NCBI RefSeq assembly: GCF_000275845.1
Contig: NW_006766884.1
Coordinates: 451,976 to 515,975 of the forward strand
Length of the DNA stretch: 64,000 bases
Direction: 5' to 3'
From: Dichomitus squalens LYAD-421 SS1
Taxonomy: Eukaryota; Basidiomycota; Agaricomycetes; Polyporales; Polyporaceae
Of the stretch, positions 25,124-37,306 are shown piece after piece. A program made the translations under genes and the position numbers. The notes beneath the pieces are model-generated. The model saw only the letters and a list, made by a program, of their open reading frames with translations. It was not told the DNA's origin and made no database searches. Within the stretch, counting starts at the first letter, position 1; each line of letters starts with the position of its first letter.

Positions 25124-27485
25124 TCATGACGCGTCCACAACGCGGACGACATCCGAAATCTCCCGTACAGAATCCTCTGTAGTCGAGAACGTTGATATGA
25201 GAATACTGGAGCGATCAGGGTAGCATGACGGACTCAAGACGCACCTGTGAATGGAATTTCGAAGCCAAGCTTCTTCACGCTGGTATCGATGGTCTGCAGT
25301 GCTGCGTTCCATGACACGCCCGTCGGAAGCGGCGTGAATCGCCCCTTGACGGCTTCTGCCACAATCCTCGCTACCGTCGCCCAGCAGACCTATCATGATG
25401 CCGTTAGCCACATACGGCCACAAAGCAGCCGACGATTCGTAGCCCACTGGAGCATCACGCACCCCGAGCAGTGGATCGAGCAACAGGAAGTCGTTGTCTT
25501 TGAACGTCCGCGATATGTTCACGATTTCAAGCACGACATCCAACGTCCTCTGCGCGCTCTCCTCATGGTCTTTGTGGGGCAGCCAGTGCAATTGCGCCTT
25601 GCCCGTCAGAGCGATGACGAGGCAGAACTTTAGCGCGACTGAGCGCTCGCGGTCGCCATAGAACGTCGTTTTGAGCATTTCACCCTCGATCGTCGTCGCG
25701 TGCGTGGAGATCTCCTCTAGCAGAGGCCAGTATTGCTCGAACCACGCCCCACGCGGCGGACAAAAGAGGTCCATGAGTGAGTCCATTTGCTTCCATTCCG
25801 CTGCGAGTTCGCGTGCGCGGAGGAACAGGAGCAGACTCCTAGCCCGCAGGTATGCTAGGTTTGTTTTAGCGAGCACAGGGTAGTAGAGCTAGCCAAGCGA
25901 AGGGGCCAAATCGTCAGCACATGCGGTGTATCTGGTAAGGATGAGGCATCCCGATGCAGAAGAAGCAAGGGGTCACATACAGCGACATTTGTGAGCGCAT
26001 CGTCCAGGGTAGTGTCTAGGCGTGGCGGAACGCGGAACACAATGGAAGAGTCTCGGTCGAGGTAGATCAGGTGAGCCAACGCGCCAATGAGCTCAGCCTG
26101 CTGCGGTGAGACCTCTTGCATCTGAATGGGGTCAAACGTGTCCGGCATCACGGGAAACGTCAGGTTATGTCGGTGCACGATGTCGATGGCCATAGTGAGC
26201 TGTGCCTCGCCATCCTGCATCTGCTTCTTGAGCAGGTAGTAGATGGCCAGGAGGTAGCGAGCCTGGATTTCGGAAATGGGGTCTATGTCTTCGAGCGCGA
26301 GAAGAAGCAGCTGCAGCTGCTCGTACTCGACCTGTGGGAACACGAACGCCTGCCGTTGTATCTGCCACATGAGGCAGCCAAGGAGCTGCGCTATGTACGT
26401 GAAAGCAGGGTGGACGATCAAACCGGTGAGATCGCCAGCGAGGGAGGCATGCATCTTCTCGTCCGAAAGGACACAGCCGTATTGTGGCGCATGTATAGCC
26501 CATGTCGAGCGGCTGGGACATGCTTTAGCTGACGCGGCAACAGAAGACGGAACGACTTACAATTCGCTTAACCTGATTGACTCGTGTGGGACGGATAAGT
26601 GATGGACGTCTGCCGTGGGCGGAGGTGCAGACAACCGGTCGAAGAGCGTGTTGAGAGCTTGCGGAAAATCGAAAAGAGGTAAATCATGTGAGCCCAGGAC
26701 CGGATGGCTGGGGATAGCTAGTCGTGATGAAGACGCCACAGCTTGTTCGAGCCGCCCCTCTGCGGGAACCAGAGAGGGAGACGACGTCATTAGTCTGAAG
26801 ACGGCCCTACCGTGGACGCTCGTACCATCGGAGTGAGGGTGGTTTCCGAGTGCACCTACTTGACTCTCGTACGCTGCTAATCGTTGTTCGAGGAGATGGG
26901 TGCGCAATAGTAGAGCTTCCGCTATTGTTTGCTCAACACTCTCGTCGTATGTGCAGTCTTTCTCTTTCCCTGCGACCTTGCAAGTAGAACAGCATGGCCG
27001 CGTAGCGTCGCATTTCTACGGGAGAACCCTATGTCAATGATGATGTGAATTAGCTAGAGTCAAGCACGACACCACCTTCTTCTTCCGCCTGCGTAATTTA
27101 GACAGTAATATAGATCATGCTGCGTGAATCTGCGTTGACGCAATGTAAAGGCGACATATACATACCGACACGGTGCACACGCAGCGCCTTTCTTCAAGTA
27201 TTCGCCTTTGGGAGCCGTGGATACCGCCGTCGTTGCGGTGTAGACGCACTCGATTGGCTTACGAGCCTTGGAACAAGGCCCGCACATGGGGACCACGCCG
27301 TCGCAGCGCTACCCGCATCTACATAAGCAAACTTGTACACACAAACGGGATCGGGCTCGGGATTCCCGACAGAACTAACTTACTACTTTGCGCCCCCTAT
27401 AGTACCATCATGTTAATGTGTGAGAATGTGCGGATATGGGAGGACATACTAACCTACATGCTGAGCAAGTCTGTGCGGGAGCCAT
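25124..27485 (-). CDS. Fungal transcription factor with two tandem Zn2Cys6 clusters
   Basis: The start at 27485 (MAPAQTCSACR) is reconstructed from introns: exon 1 27485-27454, microexon 27396-27384 (13 nt), exon 27308-27166, microexon 27088-27076 (13 nt), exon from 27015. Cluster 1 spans CSACRGRKVRC to IEC; cluster 2 spans CAPCRRKKKKC to KDC. Both have spacing C-x2-C-x6-C-x6-C-x2-C-x8-C. A leucine-rich helical segment (TIAEALLLRTHLLEQRLAAY) follows and could dimerise. The remainder is the helical fungal-specific regulatory region (LIVHPAFTYIAQLLGC, RYLLAIYYLLKKQMQDGEAQL). A 58-bp intron (25447-25390) joins RDAP to VCWATVARIV, and a last intron joins IPFT to EDSVREI before the stop at 25124. 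It should be a nuclear DNA-binding regulator of CGG-type sites; targets unknown. The double cluster is unusual. Confidence 0.85.
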
Positions 27486-29110
27486 AAGGTAAAAGTGGTC
27501 GTTCAGAGCAGAAAGGAGACAGCGCTTCAGAGCGGTCCAGGTCCGTCTGTATATATGTATCACTCTCTGGCGGGTTGCACAGACGCCGGCTTCGGTTTAG
27601 TCATGATATTGACTGAAGATGTACACGGACACAGTCGACACCGCTTAACTCATAGGGGTTACCAGAATGTTAGCGCCCAAAAGGCGCCCGGATAAGTCCC
27701 GAGAGCCAAGTGGGCGGTGTGGGGTGTTGAACGCTATCATAGAATTAAACAGCATCAGTCGACTTTTTGAGGTCTTATGATGAGCGAAAAATTACAGCAT
27801 GCCTAACTGTTGTATGGACATTCGGGTTGGAAAGCTACGGGATCTTGGGGGTTTTAAGACGTTAGGGTTACTTTCCCCCTATCCCGACTCGGGATAGCCG
27901 CGATCCTGTGGAGTTTTGGGGTTTATAGGTTACTTACCAGAAGTACGGGCTAAAACGATGCCGACTATAGAATCATCATGCGCTCTGACACCGACTGCCT
28001 TAGTAATCAAAATCAAGATTACTGAAAGGCACTGTCTCGGTTGAGACGCGTCCGGGAAAGCTTGTGTCACTCGAAACATGAAGCCGGCGGAATGTACGAA
28101 GACCACTTCGAGGAGGTGCTCAGGCCTACCCAAAGCACATGCCTGAGTATTAGTTAGGCCCGTCTTCAACAGACCCCTCTATGCTGATCGCACGGCGCTA
28201 GTAGCGTACTTTGGTGCGATCGGAAGCAGTCCCAGCCTCTCTATTCTCGGGCGGCAGTTGCAAATCTGACACAACGCATGATTGCAGGATGGAGGTCGAC
28301 CTCATAGCACGGTATGGCATGCAGTACTAAAACGCAAAGATTGGTGCGGGACCTCTCCTCCGTAATGGGGAGGCACAGCTGGCGCGCATTGCAGTCTCGT
28401 CTTAGGCTTAAAAAGTACAATATCGAGAGTCAATGGCGGGAGAGTCTCATAGCCGACACCAACCGTAGAACTTGTACTTATATGATGAATGCTAACCAAT
28501 CGCCACTGGATAGTAACGCGTGATGCGCGGAATTGTGCAGCACTGGTGGCAAGTCTGATCGGGAACACTCAAATGGAATCCAAAGAAAGGGTATTGCAGC
28601 AATACGGTATCATGTGAATGTTCTGAGCGGTTGGCACATACGAACTATGATAGCCCTTCGAAGTTGATCACGTTCCTGTACGACGACAGCTGGGAAAGAA
28701 GTAGGAACAAGTCGACCAACGTGTCGCAACCGGGTTGGTATCATAGGCACAACGACACTAGACATCTCCCCAAGAATAATCCTCGTGCCCAAGCTGTTGG
28801 TGAGATTTCGGAGCTTTCTCCTTATGCAGGCTGGAGTCATTAGTGGTTTTCCGAAGACTATTTCACTGGTGCTGTCGACGAGACTTCTCATCGGACCGCT
28901 CTTCCGGTGTGCCTGCACAGGAGCTGTGACAGGCTCACGCGTCACATCTGAGCGGAGCGTGCACTCGGTCACGTGGAGGAAACGCGACTTGAACGTTCTC
29001 TGCCTGTGTCCACCACCTTACCTCCCGTCTGATCTTCTATCTCATTACTCTGGGCTTGTACAGCGTATCTCTTGCTCTTTTGACTGCTTCCTGGCTCTGG
29101 CATCTGTAGC
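27486..29110. other. Intergenic, no gene recognised
   Basis: About 1.6 kb. It contains two imperfect direct copies of a roughly 37-bp GGATC..GTTTT..GGTTACTT word (about 27838-27872 and 27900-27937) separated by a palindrome at 27880-27896. The rest shows only short frames without domains. Confidence 0.45.
27880..27896. promoter_or_regulatory. Palindrome with CCG-N3-CGG, possible zinc-cluster binding site
   Basis: TATCCCGA-C-TCGGGATA is a perfect 8-bp palindrome around one base. Inside is CCGACTCGG, an everted pair of CGG triplets of the kind bound by Zn2Cys6 regulators. It lies about 400 bases upstream of the zinc-cluster gene, so autoregulation is possible, but this is inference only. Confidence 0.25.
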
Positions 29111-32100
29111 ATGACCAGCGATGTGGCTATAGAGTCGTGGCCCATGGACTCCCCGCTCACAAGTATTGATTCGCCGTCTGGGGTCAGTGACACTGGAAGC
29201 GCGGTCAATGACAGGGTCTTCTTCGGTCCACTCCAATCTCCAGAGAAGAAGCTTGCTGCACCTCTTAGCGGACCTAGGTTTCGTACCCCAGTCCGCCGAT
29301 CAACAAGGCTGTCATCTGCGATGGTGCCTTTGCCTCTATTCCCGGAGGAGCAGGAAGCCGGATCCTCAAGTACGAGGGAAGGAACTCCAGAAGAGGACAC
29401 CTTCCCTGATGGTGTGTACCACCAACTCTGACGTGAGTGCTGATAGCAAACCACTGTGATACAGAACCCTCCATCATCCTCGCTAGCCGAGTATTGAGCG
29501 CGTGCAGCAACCCCTCGCCACCTCCCACTCCCCCTTTTCCTGCCCAGCAGAGTCTCTCTGAACCTGAGGATATGGATGTCCAGCTTGTCGATATTGCTAG
29601 TACCCCTGGGACACCGAACGCCTTCACCAGCGCGCTCGGCCTCCCACTAACACCCCTCGATGGCCTCACTGAGCCAGTTATGTCTACCTCTCCTTTCATG
29701 CCGCCAGTTTCCTCCTCTACACGACAACAAGATCAGGCGAACACCTCGCAGCCTGACTTGATTGCGTTCGACTCATTCTCTACTCCCAACGCGAGCCATA
29801 TGAACGCGCTCTCGGGTTCTACACCATCGCGTGACAGCGCGGCCGAGCGAGCCCCTGCATCTGTGGACGATTTGTTGTCAATGTCCCCAAGACCAACCCC
29901 TCCCATAGTCGACGTCCATGCAAGCGGTGGTATAGAGCTACTAGTGCAAGAAGAACATGCCGCAACACCAGACGATGAAATGGAGGTGGTCAACCCCATT
30001 GTTGTTGAAGTCGCACCTCCCCGGTCCTCCCCACCCCTCATAGGAATGTCTCTCGCGGAAGAGGCGACCCTCGAAACCGATGCGGCTCCACCCTTGGAGG
30101 AAGCTTCGGAGTTTAACAAACGTACCCCTCCTCTTCGTCGGTCTACTCGACCACGAAAAAGCCGAAATTCCCTACCGCAGACGATTGCCAACACTTCTCC
30201 GCAGCCATTGATTCCGGACCAGCAATTCCAACCCGAGGGCTCGAGCGCGGAGCGGAGGCTCAAGCCCTCTCCCAGTCCTGAAGATAAAGGCGAGGGCACG
30301 AGCATAGCTGTTCCCACCACTCCTAGGCGACTCACGCAGGTTGCTCGGGTTCAGAGAGACTTGGGTTCTTTGTCACCAATGTCGGCTGCTGTGCTCTCAC
30401 AACTGGTTCCGCGTGCTGCGGGAGGAAGCGGGAGCGGGAAATCCACCCCATTACCGCCACCGCCTCAGCGAGATGGCAATGCGTCCTCCATGGGACCTAT
30501 CCTTACTTTTGCACCAAAGACGCCTCCTGAACAACAACCCGCGTTCATATTTCCCACAGCCGGCCCTGCTGCTGAGCCGGAGCCTGGTGCTCAGCGACCC
30601 AAGAGCCCTCTACGACCGTTTTCTCCATTCAAGTTCGGCGAAGGCTCGCGTACGCCTGCGCGGCGCGTGCCCATAGCCCAAGCAGTCACTGAGGGCACCT
30701 ACTCTCCCAACAAGCTCCCTGCTGCTTTCGGCGCGACACGGCCGGCGAATGCGCCCGGCTCTCCTGTCTTCAAGAAAGTCGCTCTTGACGACCCATTACG
30801 GAGCCCTGCTAAGCGCGTTCCAATGAGCGAGGCTGTCCTTGTCCCCCCTCCATCTCCCGGGAAGACTCTGGTTAAGGGCAAGAGCAAAGCTATTCCTCGT
30901 CTCCAGTCTCCCAATCGCGCCTCATCTGTGCCTCCGCGAGAACGAACTGCTTCCGCTGAGCCCCCACTACTCGCGAGGCGAGGGCGTGGCGCATCAGCGG
31001 AACCCGTCTCGAGACCGCTCGCCCTTGGCAGCAGACCACTGTTCCAGAAGCCCGCATCGTCAGACGGTATTCCTAGTAGTGCTGCGAAGCTGCGTACTGC
31101 CCTCCCTTTTCCTCTCCAGCAACATCGCGTACCTTCAATCCCGGAGGGAGACGAGCCCGTTGTGTCTTCAACTCGCCCAGCTTCTGCCGTACCGCGCGGG
31201 GCAGGGGCAGGCGTGCGCGCCACGTCCGCGTTACCAGTGGCGAGCCCCGCTAAGCAAGGGTCGAGCTTGCGCCAGCCTTCTGCAGGGTCAGGCAGCAAGA
31301 TACCCAGGATTGGCGCCAAGCCGTATGCACGACCAAAGTCGGAGGCCAAGACTGCCGCAGCAAGCAAGCCGCCGACTTTGTCGAAGGGTGGTTTGGCTTC
31401 TTCGAAGACAATGGTGAGTAATCCTTCAGAACGGGTCCGGCACCTGTGGGTTCGGTCGGAATTGGCTAACACACCCTCGTCTTGGGACAGCCGATACGAG
31501 TCGTGCATGTTGGCTCAAGCAGTGGGAGCAGCTCCGATGAGGGACCAGCTCCGTCGAAAGCCCCTGCTGTGGTTTCCGGCCCCGCACTGAAGCCGAGACG
31601 TGCGCTCGGCGCCCAGTCATCAACTTCTTCCGTGGAGGGAGGCCCCGTGAAAGCAAATGGCTTGAAGCGCAAGCGCGAAGCTGAGGTTTCTACCGCGAAG
31701 GCGACTGCGCCTGCAGGCCAGCAGAAAATCGTAATGCGGAAGGTCGTGCCTGGGATGTTCAACAAAGGCAATGAAGCTGTCACTTCCTCTACGCACGCGA
31801 CAGCAGCAGAGCAGGCCACACCTGGTCGCACTTCGCCGATGAAGCCTTCAGGCCCTATCAAGGCTCGTTCCGCAGTAGGTTGGAAAAGGCCACAGCAAGA
31901 GTCGATCCAGCCTCCACGGCCTGCCCCCGCTCCTGTTAGCGTACCAGAAACTCCTCCGGCACCATCTATGGGGCCCACTCCAGAGCCCGTACCCCCGCCT
32001 ATAGTTCCCGAGGTCATGACGAAACCCCTCGTTGAACCCATCCCGCCGGTGCCAGCATCAATAAATGCCAAATCAGAAGCAGTCAATTCTGCTGCATTGC

Positions 32101-33132
32101 CAGCGCCCCGAGCTTCTTCGGAGACTGTCTCAGAATCGACGGCACAACAGCCCTCCACCCGCCGCTCCACTCGCTCAAAGCGAAGCACAACGCCAACCAC
32201 AGATGTCTTCGGATCAGTGGTCTCGACCGGCTCTACTCGTGCCCCGCGGCGCCGCGGACTGCTCCCGTCCGAGACAAATGGGCCCTTCGCGGGCATGAGC
32301 GCTCTCGCACTGAAAACACTCACATCCGCAAACACTAAACGGAACCAGGAACAGGTCGCGAAGATTCAGATGGAGATCATCCGGAAGGAGGGCAGTCGGC
32401 CGGACAGTCCGACGACACGTGTGCGGTCCGCACTCGAGAAGCAGAAGGAGGAGCGCATACAACAACGACAGGAGCGTGCGGCGCGTCGGGCACGGCGGTC
32501 AGCTGGGAGTGATGTCATCGAGGGCCTTCCGTCCGACAGTGCAAGTGATGGGGAGGAAAAGGTCAATGTCGGCGACGTAAGCGCGATGAGTGTGGATGAG
32601 GAGGGCATGCCTCTCAGACATCGTCGCGGACCTGGCGACGAGGAGGACTACGAGACTCCGCCGCGGCCTGAGCGCCCAATTAAACGGCCCCGGTTTGAAG
32701 GTGGGACGGATGGAGGCAACGTAGAGGAGAGGACGAAGGACGCGCCGGCGAAGCGGGTCAAGTGGGACAAGGGCTTGCACACGACGGTGTTTTTGGACGA
32801 TACGCCGCCGAAGCCGAAGTGGAGCACTAAAGCAGCTCCGAGCTCGAAGAGTTGCTTGACCCCTGCTGCCAAGGTATGTACGGGTCTTGTGGGTGCTGAA
32901 TATGTGAATATTCGAGTGATGAGTTTGCCACGTTTGACAGGCTCTCCGGCTGGACACTCTCGGCAACGTTTTGAACGCCGAGGTTCCGTTGAGTGGACTG
33001 GTGAAAGAGCAGATTGTCGTGAAGAAGTTCGTATTTGAGGATGATGAAGTTGCCGAAGCTGCCGAAGCCGCCCCGCCCCCAACCCCAGTAATTAAGAGCA
33101 GCCGAAATAAGAGCAAGAAGGCGAAGTCGTAG
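29111..33132 (+). CDS. Large disordered Ser/Pro-rich basic protein of unknown function
   Basis: Four exons: 29111-29411, 29465 to about 31415, 31492 to about 32874, and about 32941-33132. They give roughly 1,270 residues (MTSDVAIESWPMDSP to NKSKKAKS). No folded domain is recognised. The protein is rich in Ser, Pro, Ala, Arg and Lys. RRSTR-type basic patches recur (RRSTRLSS, RRSTRPRKSR, RRSTRSKRST), and a repeated motif appears as TPARRVPIAQAV and SPAKRVPMSEAV, each resembling a proline-directed kinase site. An Arg/Glu-rich helical stretch (LEKQKEERIQQRQERAARR) lies in exon 3. The many SP/TP sites and basic patches suggest a nuclear, cell-cycle-regulated protein; that is inference. Antisense frames in this gene are shadows. 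Confidence 0.75.
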
Positions 33133-33409
33133 GTCGTAAACAGAGGGGGGAGTCCGTTTACAAGTCCAAGCTAGCAGGGCTAATGATATATCCACTATCT
33201 CACGTTATATCCCTATCTTATTGCATTGCTACCTTGTTGAGTGCGATGTCTTAGCCTCGATCACATCATTGTATCTAACACCCGTACTTTCTTGTTTCTG
33301 ATAACGGCCCATAGCGTGGTTGGGACGTTATAGCATAGAGCGACGGATGAGTCGCGCGGCTGTCGCCAGGTATGATACATTGGTTCCATCACTTGTATCT
33401 ACATTTGTG

Positions 33410-34609
33410 CTACTGCTTACCAGGACGGAAGCTGATAGTGGGGCTCGCCTGGTTCACCGGGAGGACGTAGAGCTCGGCAATGTTCACATGAGGCGGGCGA
33501 GATGCTGCCCAGACAATCTCCTCCGCGATGTCCTCGGCGACCACTGAGGGCATACACATTTATCTTAGCGGATCAATGGCTGCGCACCATGCATAACTAC
33601 TCACGGGGTTGCAGACCCTCGTAGACCTTGTCAGCCGCGGCCTTATCGCCGCGGAAGCGGACGACCGAGAACTCAGTTTCGACCATACCGGGCTGGATCT
33701 CCGTTACGCGAATAGGCGTATCGACGACCTCGCGGAGGAGCGAGCCTGTGAACGAACGCACAGCGTGCTTCGTAGCGCAGTAGATTGCACCACCAGCGTA
33801 AGGTTCCCGGCCTGTCAATCTGAGGTCAAGTTTTTGCATATGACTTTGCGATAATGGATCTACTGACCGGCAACAGAGCCGATGTTGATTATGTGCCCGG
33901 TCTTACGTGCCCTGAAGTCTGTAAGGTGGAGATGCGTTAGCTCGAGATCGGAAAAGACTGTATCTTACTGTGGTCACAAACCCTTGATGAAAAGCTGAGT
34001 GAGAGAGATCAGACCAAAGACGTTGACGGTAAACATGGCCTCCATGTCGGCTTCTGAGATGTCTCCGACTTTCTCTACACCGAGCACGAAGCCAGCATTG
34101 TTCACTATATGGAGGGAGAGTCAGGGCATCAGATTAGCCAATCCTAAGTTTGCCAGTCCTTACCGAGGATATCGATGCTGCGAAGGTCTTGCGGGATCTT
34201 GTCAATGAAAGATGCGATCTGCTTCTTGTCGGCGACATCGAGTTGGACAGTCGCAAACTTTCCGCCCTGCTGGATGCCAGATTCCTTGTGCGCCGCCGTG
34301 CAGGCCTCCGCTACGGCCTTCAGAGCGTCCGTGCGACGAGCAGCCAAGATGACATTCGAGCCACCCTAGTGTTGAAGTTCGGTCAGTCTCAGCCACCGCG
34401 CCAGGAGATCCGCGGTGACCGCACCTTCGCGAATAGAACCGCGGTAGCCTGTATGGTAGCAGGCGTATCAGTAACGCAGATCCTTATGTTCCAAACGCAA
34501 AGAGCATTCAGCAGAACGATGGGAAACGACATACCGCACCGATACCAGCGCTTGCACCCGTAATGAGCACGGTCTTGCCGACAAGGCGGGAGGCGTTGAA
34601 AACAGACAT
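33410..34609 (-). CDS. Classical short-chain dehydrogenase/reductase (YdfG-like)
   Basis: The start at 34609 (MSVFNASRLVGK) leads directly into the nucleotide-binding TGASAGIGAATAVLFAK, interrupted by an intron. NVILAARR suggests NADP preference. NNAGF, INIGSVAGREPYAGG and the catalytic YCATK follow, then IQPGMVETEFSVVRFRGD, all in the order of the YdfG/serine dehydrogenase-like SDRs. At least five introns are present. The last exon (VAEDIAEEIVWAASRPP to GKQ) stops at 33410; a GGTAAG at this point leaves room for an alternative 3' exon. The minus-strand frame continues upstream of 34609 without an ATG as a basic, Ser/Thr-rich stretch, so a mitochondrial N-terminal extension from an unseen exon is possible. 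Confidence 0.85.
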
Positions 34610-35041
34610 GTCGCGGCGCTGGCTCTGAGCTGCGGTGATGTTCAAGATGACCGTTCGTTCTACAGTCTTGAGATGCCCCCCAAGAGCCGTGCGTGATAAG
34701 TTCGTGCGAAACGCCGCGCTCGGTGTGCGCAATGCTTGCGGAACGCGTACGAATGCGGAGGGCCGGGGCTAAAAGTAATCGCGCTGCTATCTCTAGATCT
34801 GTGATCAATCGCCCACGGACACTGGGTTGCACTCTCACCGTCATTTGTGCCCACCTGCTGACACCCTCTGTCGTTACACTCTGCACTGCCAGGACTCAAG
34901 TACTCACCTCTGGAGACTCTCGTACTCAGACGGTTGATAGGCTGTGACCCCGAGACTGCCGACGGACGACCGTAGCGAGCGGCCCGCTGCTCCATCAGTG
35001 GGAACTCCACCTCGCGCTGGCCACCCTTGCGCAGAGTTGGT
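34610..35041. other. Divergent promoter region
   Basis: About 0.43 kb between the SDR and SET-domain start codons. See the SDR entry for a possible upstream coding extension. Confidence 0.45.
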
Positions 35042-36780
35042 ATGAGCCGACCGATGAAGGAGCTGGAAAGACAGAGATGGGAGCGCATGCTTTCATGGCT
35101 GCAAGATAAGCATGGCATGGATACCAGTGAGCATGGATTTCATGTCGAGGCCAGGGCAGTTGAAGGTACGCGCAGTACGTCTCAACGAGCAAGCAAGCTT
35201 CTTGTTCATGCGATATAGGTGCGGGCAGGGGATTGTTCGCACTCAGGGACTGTCTGGTGAGTCGACCAAAGATATCACGTACGATAGAAAGCTCATACAG
35301 GCTCCTGTAGCGGGGAACGACCCTGTTCAAAGTGCCTTCTACCGCGCTCATGAACAGGACGACGGTGGCGAAGCTGTATCCTCGGCTCCGTGAACGTAGA
35401 CTCTCTGGCATCCATCTGGTCACGTTGCATCTTCTGCTTCACAGGCCTCCAGGCGACGATGACTCTTCAGATCCCGTCTTTGGACCTTACATCTCGACAT
35501 TGCCTCGGGACTTCTCCAGTCACCCACTTCATTGGATGGTGAAGCAGGAACTGAAACAGGACGACGTTTGGGAACGCAGGACTTTCGTACATTTGCCGCC
35601 AAGCGCTGCTGAAAAGCTCTATGCTCTTCACAAGCGTTTTTGGAACGACTGGAAGATCGTATCGAGCGTTCTTGTAAGACGCCCACTTGTACCCCAGGAA
35701 ATTAGACTGACAATGTTTAGGCCGAGGACCAAGCTAAGCTCCCCCAATCGTCGCGAACGGACATCGTATCAACGTCCCTCGATATTGTCAAGGATGCCAC
35801 TCTGACCTTGGGCTACTTGTGGGCTTGGTTAAACGGTCGCTACTTCGTAATGTTCTCGTCTTCCCGACATCTCATGTATAACCCTCTAGTCAATACGCGA
35901 TGCATTTTCTACCGTATCCGAGCCAATCGGGCAGATCCAGATAATTTCACGCTCTGTCCTGTGTTAGACTTCGCAAACCATTATCATGGCCAAACCCACA
36001 TCTTTCCTGTTATCGACTCAGAGCCGTGGAGCGCCGAGACCAAGAAGTTGCCGAAATATTTCACGTTCTTCAGTCCATCTCAAGAGGGGTTAACCAAGGG
36101 CCAAGAACTGTACCTGCGGTACGGAAGCCACTCTAACAGCCTCTTGTTTGCCGAGTACGGCTTCGTCAATGTTGTTCCTGGAGGAGCAATCAAAAGCGGC
36201 GAATATCCCGGTGAAGTGGATGTTGAAGAGCTCGTAGAATATCAATTCACCGAGAAGGGATCACTGGGTGCTCGCATGAAGTCGGCGCTGGAGGATGAAG
36301 GTTACTGGGGGTATGTCACCGCCTCTCCGGGGGCAGGTAACAGAGGCACTAAATTTGCTATCACCTCGCAGTGACTGGACGCTACACAGCGCACCGACCC
36401 CCGCGCATCCCTCATACCGGCTGATGGTGGCGCTACGTCTTTTGCACGCACTCGAATCGAACAACGCACGAGACCACGAACAGGATACCGCATTTGAATC
36501 TGTCTTGGAGATCTGGCGTAATGTGATCTCCGGGTATGCGGATTACATATCGCCTCAAAACGAGGAACAATGGAGGCGGACGCTGCTTCATATTTGCGAG
36601 CGTATCACCGACCGGGCACACACGCGCTTGGAGACTCTTTCCACGCTCGAGCTGAATACTCGGACCGAGGAAAGGAGTTGGCGGAGATGGATGACAGGAA
36701 ACGTGGTGGCTTTGTGGACCGAGGAGCGCGATGTCGCGGAAGCTGTGAAAGCCAGTATATTGTCCGGTGTGGAGTTTTGA
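35042..36780 (+). CDS. SET-domain protein lysine methyltransferase (RKM/SETD3-SETD6 type)
   Basis: Exons 35042-35165, 35219-35256, 35311 onward, with introns near 35672-35720, 35831-35890 and 36310-36372. The N-terminus is helical. The first SET motif EGAGRGLFALRDCL is assembled across three exons. The catalytic core gives WAWLNVNTRC (joined over an intron), PVLDFANHYHG (the NH motif) and LRYGSHSNSLLFAEYGFVN. The C-terminal half (TLHSAPTPAHPSYRLMVALRL onward) is helical, like the Rubisco-LSMT substrate-binding domain. Enzymes of this group methylate lysines in ribosomal or other non-histone proteins; the substrate cannot be deduced. Length is about 485 residues, normal for the group. Confidence 0.88.
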
Positions 36781-37306
36781 ATCAATGAATCATGTCTACG
36801 AGTGTGGCAGTTTGAGCTGCTGTCGAATCGACGGTTGGAATACCCAGGTATCAAGGTTGCATGTGCTCGGGGTGCTCGCCTGTAGCGCTGAATAGCGTAG
36901 TTCAAACGGTTTCGAGGCCATGGTGAAGGTTAGATGTCAGTATACATAATATTGAGGACACCGCCGTCGAGATGCACCGCTCAGTATTCGTTGCTTGTGG
37001 ACATAGGAGATACACAGATGGATTTGATGTGGCAGTCCGCGATCGCGCGGGCAGCGCAGGCCGAGGATAAGTACGATCTCACCGCCATGTGGTTTGATTA
37101 GCTAAGCAGGAGGCCGGAATGGCGCTACGGACCACTTGACACCGCTCAGACGACCGGCGGCATCCGAGGCCTCGCTTCCTCCTCTACTACTGTCCCCTCC
37201 CTACCGGCTGGGCCCACCTCACCGAGCACAGGACTTATTGTCCTGATTCCCTCCTTCCCTCCTCTTCAACTTTCTGCCGCGGTATCCTTTGTTTCTCGTC
37301 CTCAAG
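36781..37306. other. Intergenic region
   Basis: About 0.5 kb between two genes in the same direction. A pyrimidine-rich stretch (about 37160-37300) just before the next ATG looks like a fungal promoter/leader. Confidence 0.5.

Noticed and set aside
25390..25415. A 26-nt GTATGT..CTAAC..ATAG unit that looks like an ultra-short intron in the transcription factor gene
   Set aside because: Removing it leads to an immediate stop. A 58-bp intron (25447-25390) using the same acceptor keeps the frame.
30699..32335. Minus-strand frames of about 270-290 codons (30699-31508, 31466-32335)
   Set aside because: They lie opposite the large disordered protein. Their Gly/Ala/Arg composition is the reverse complement of Pro/Ser/Ala codons, and they share no motif with each other or with known families.
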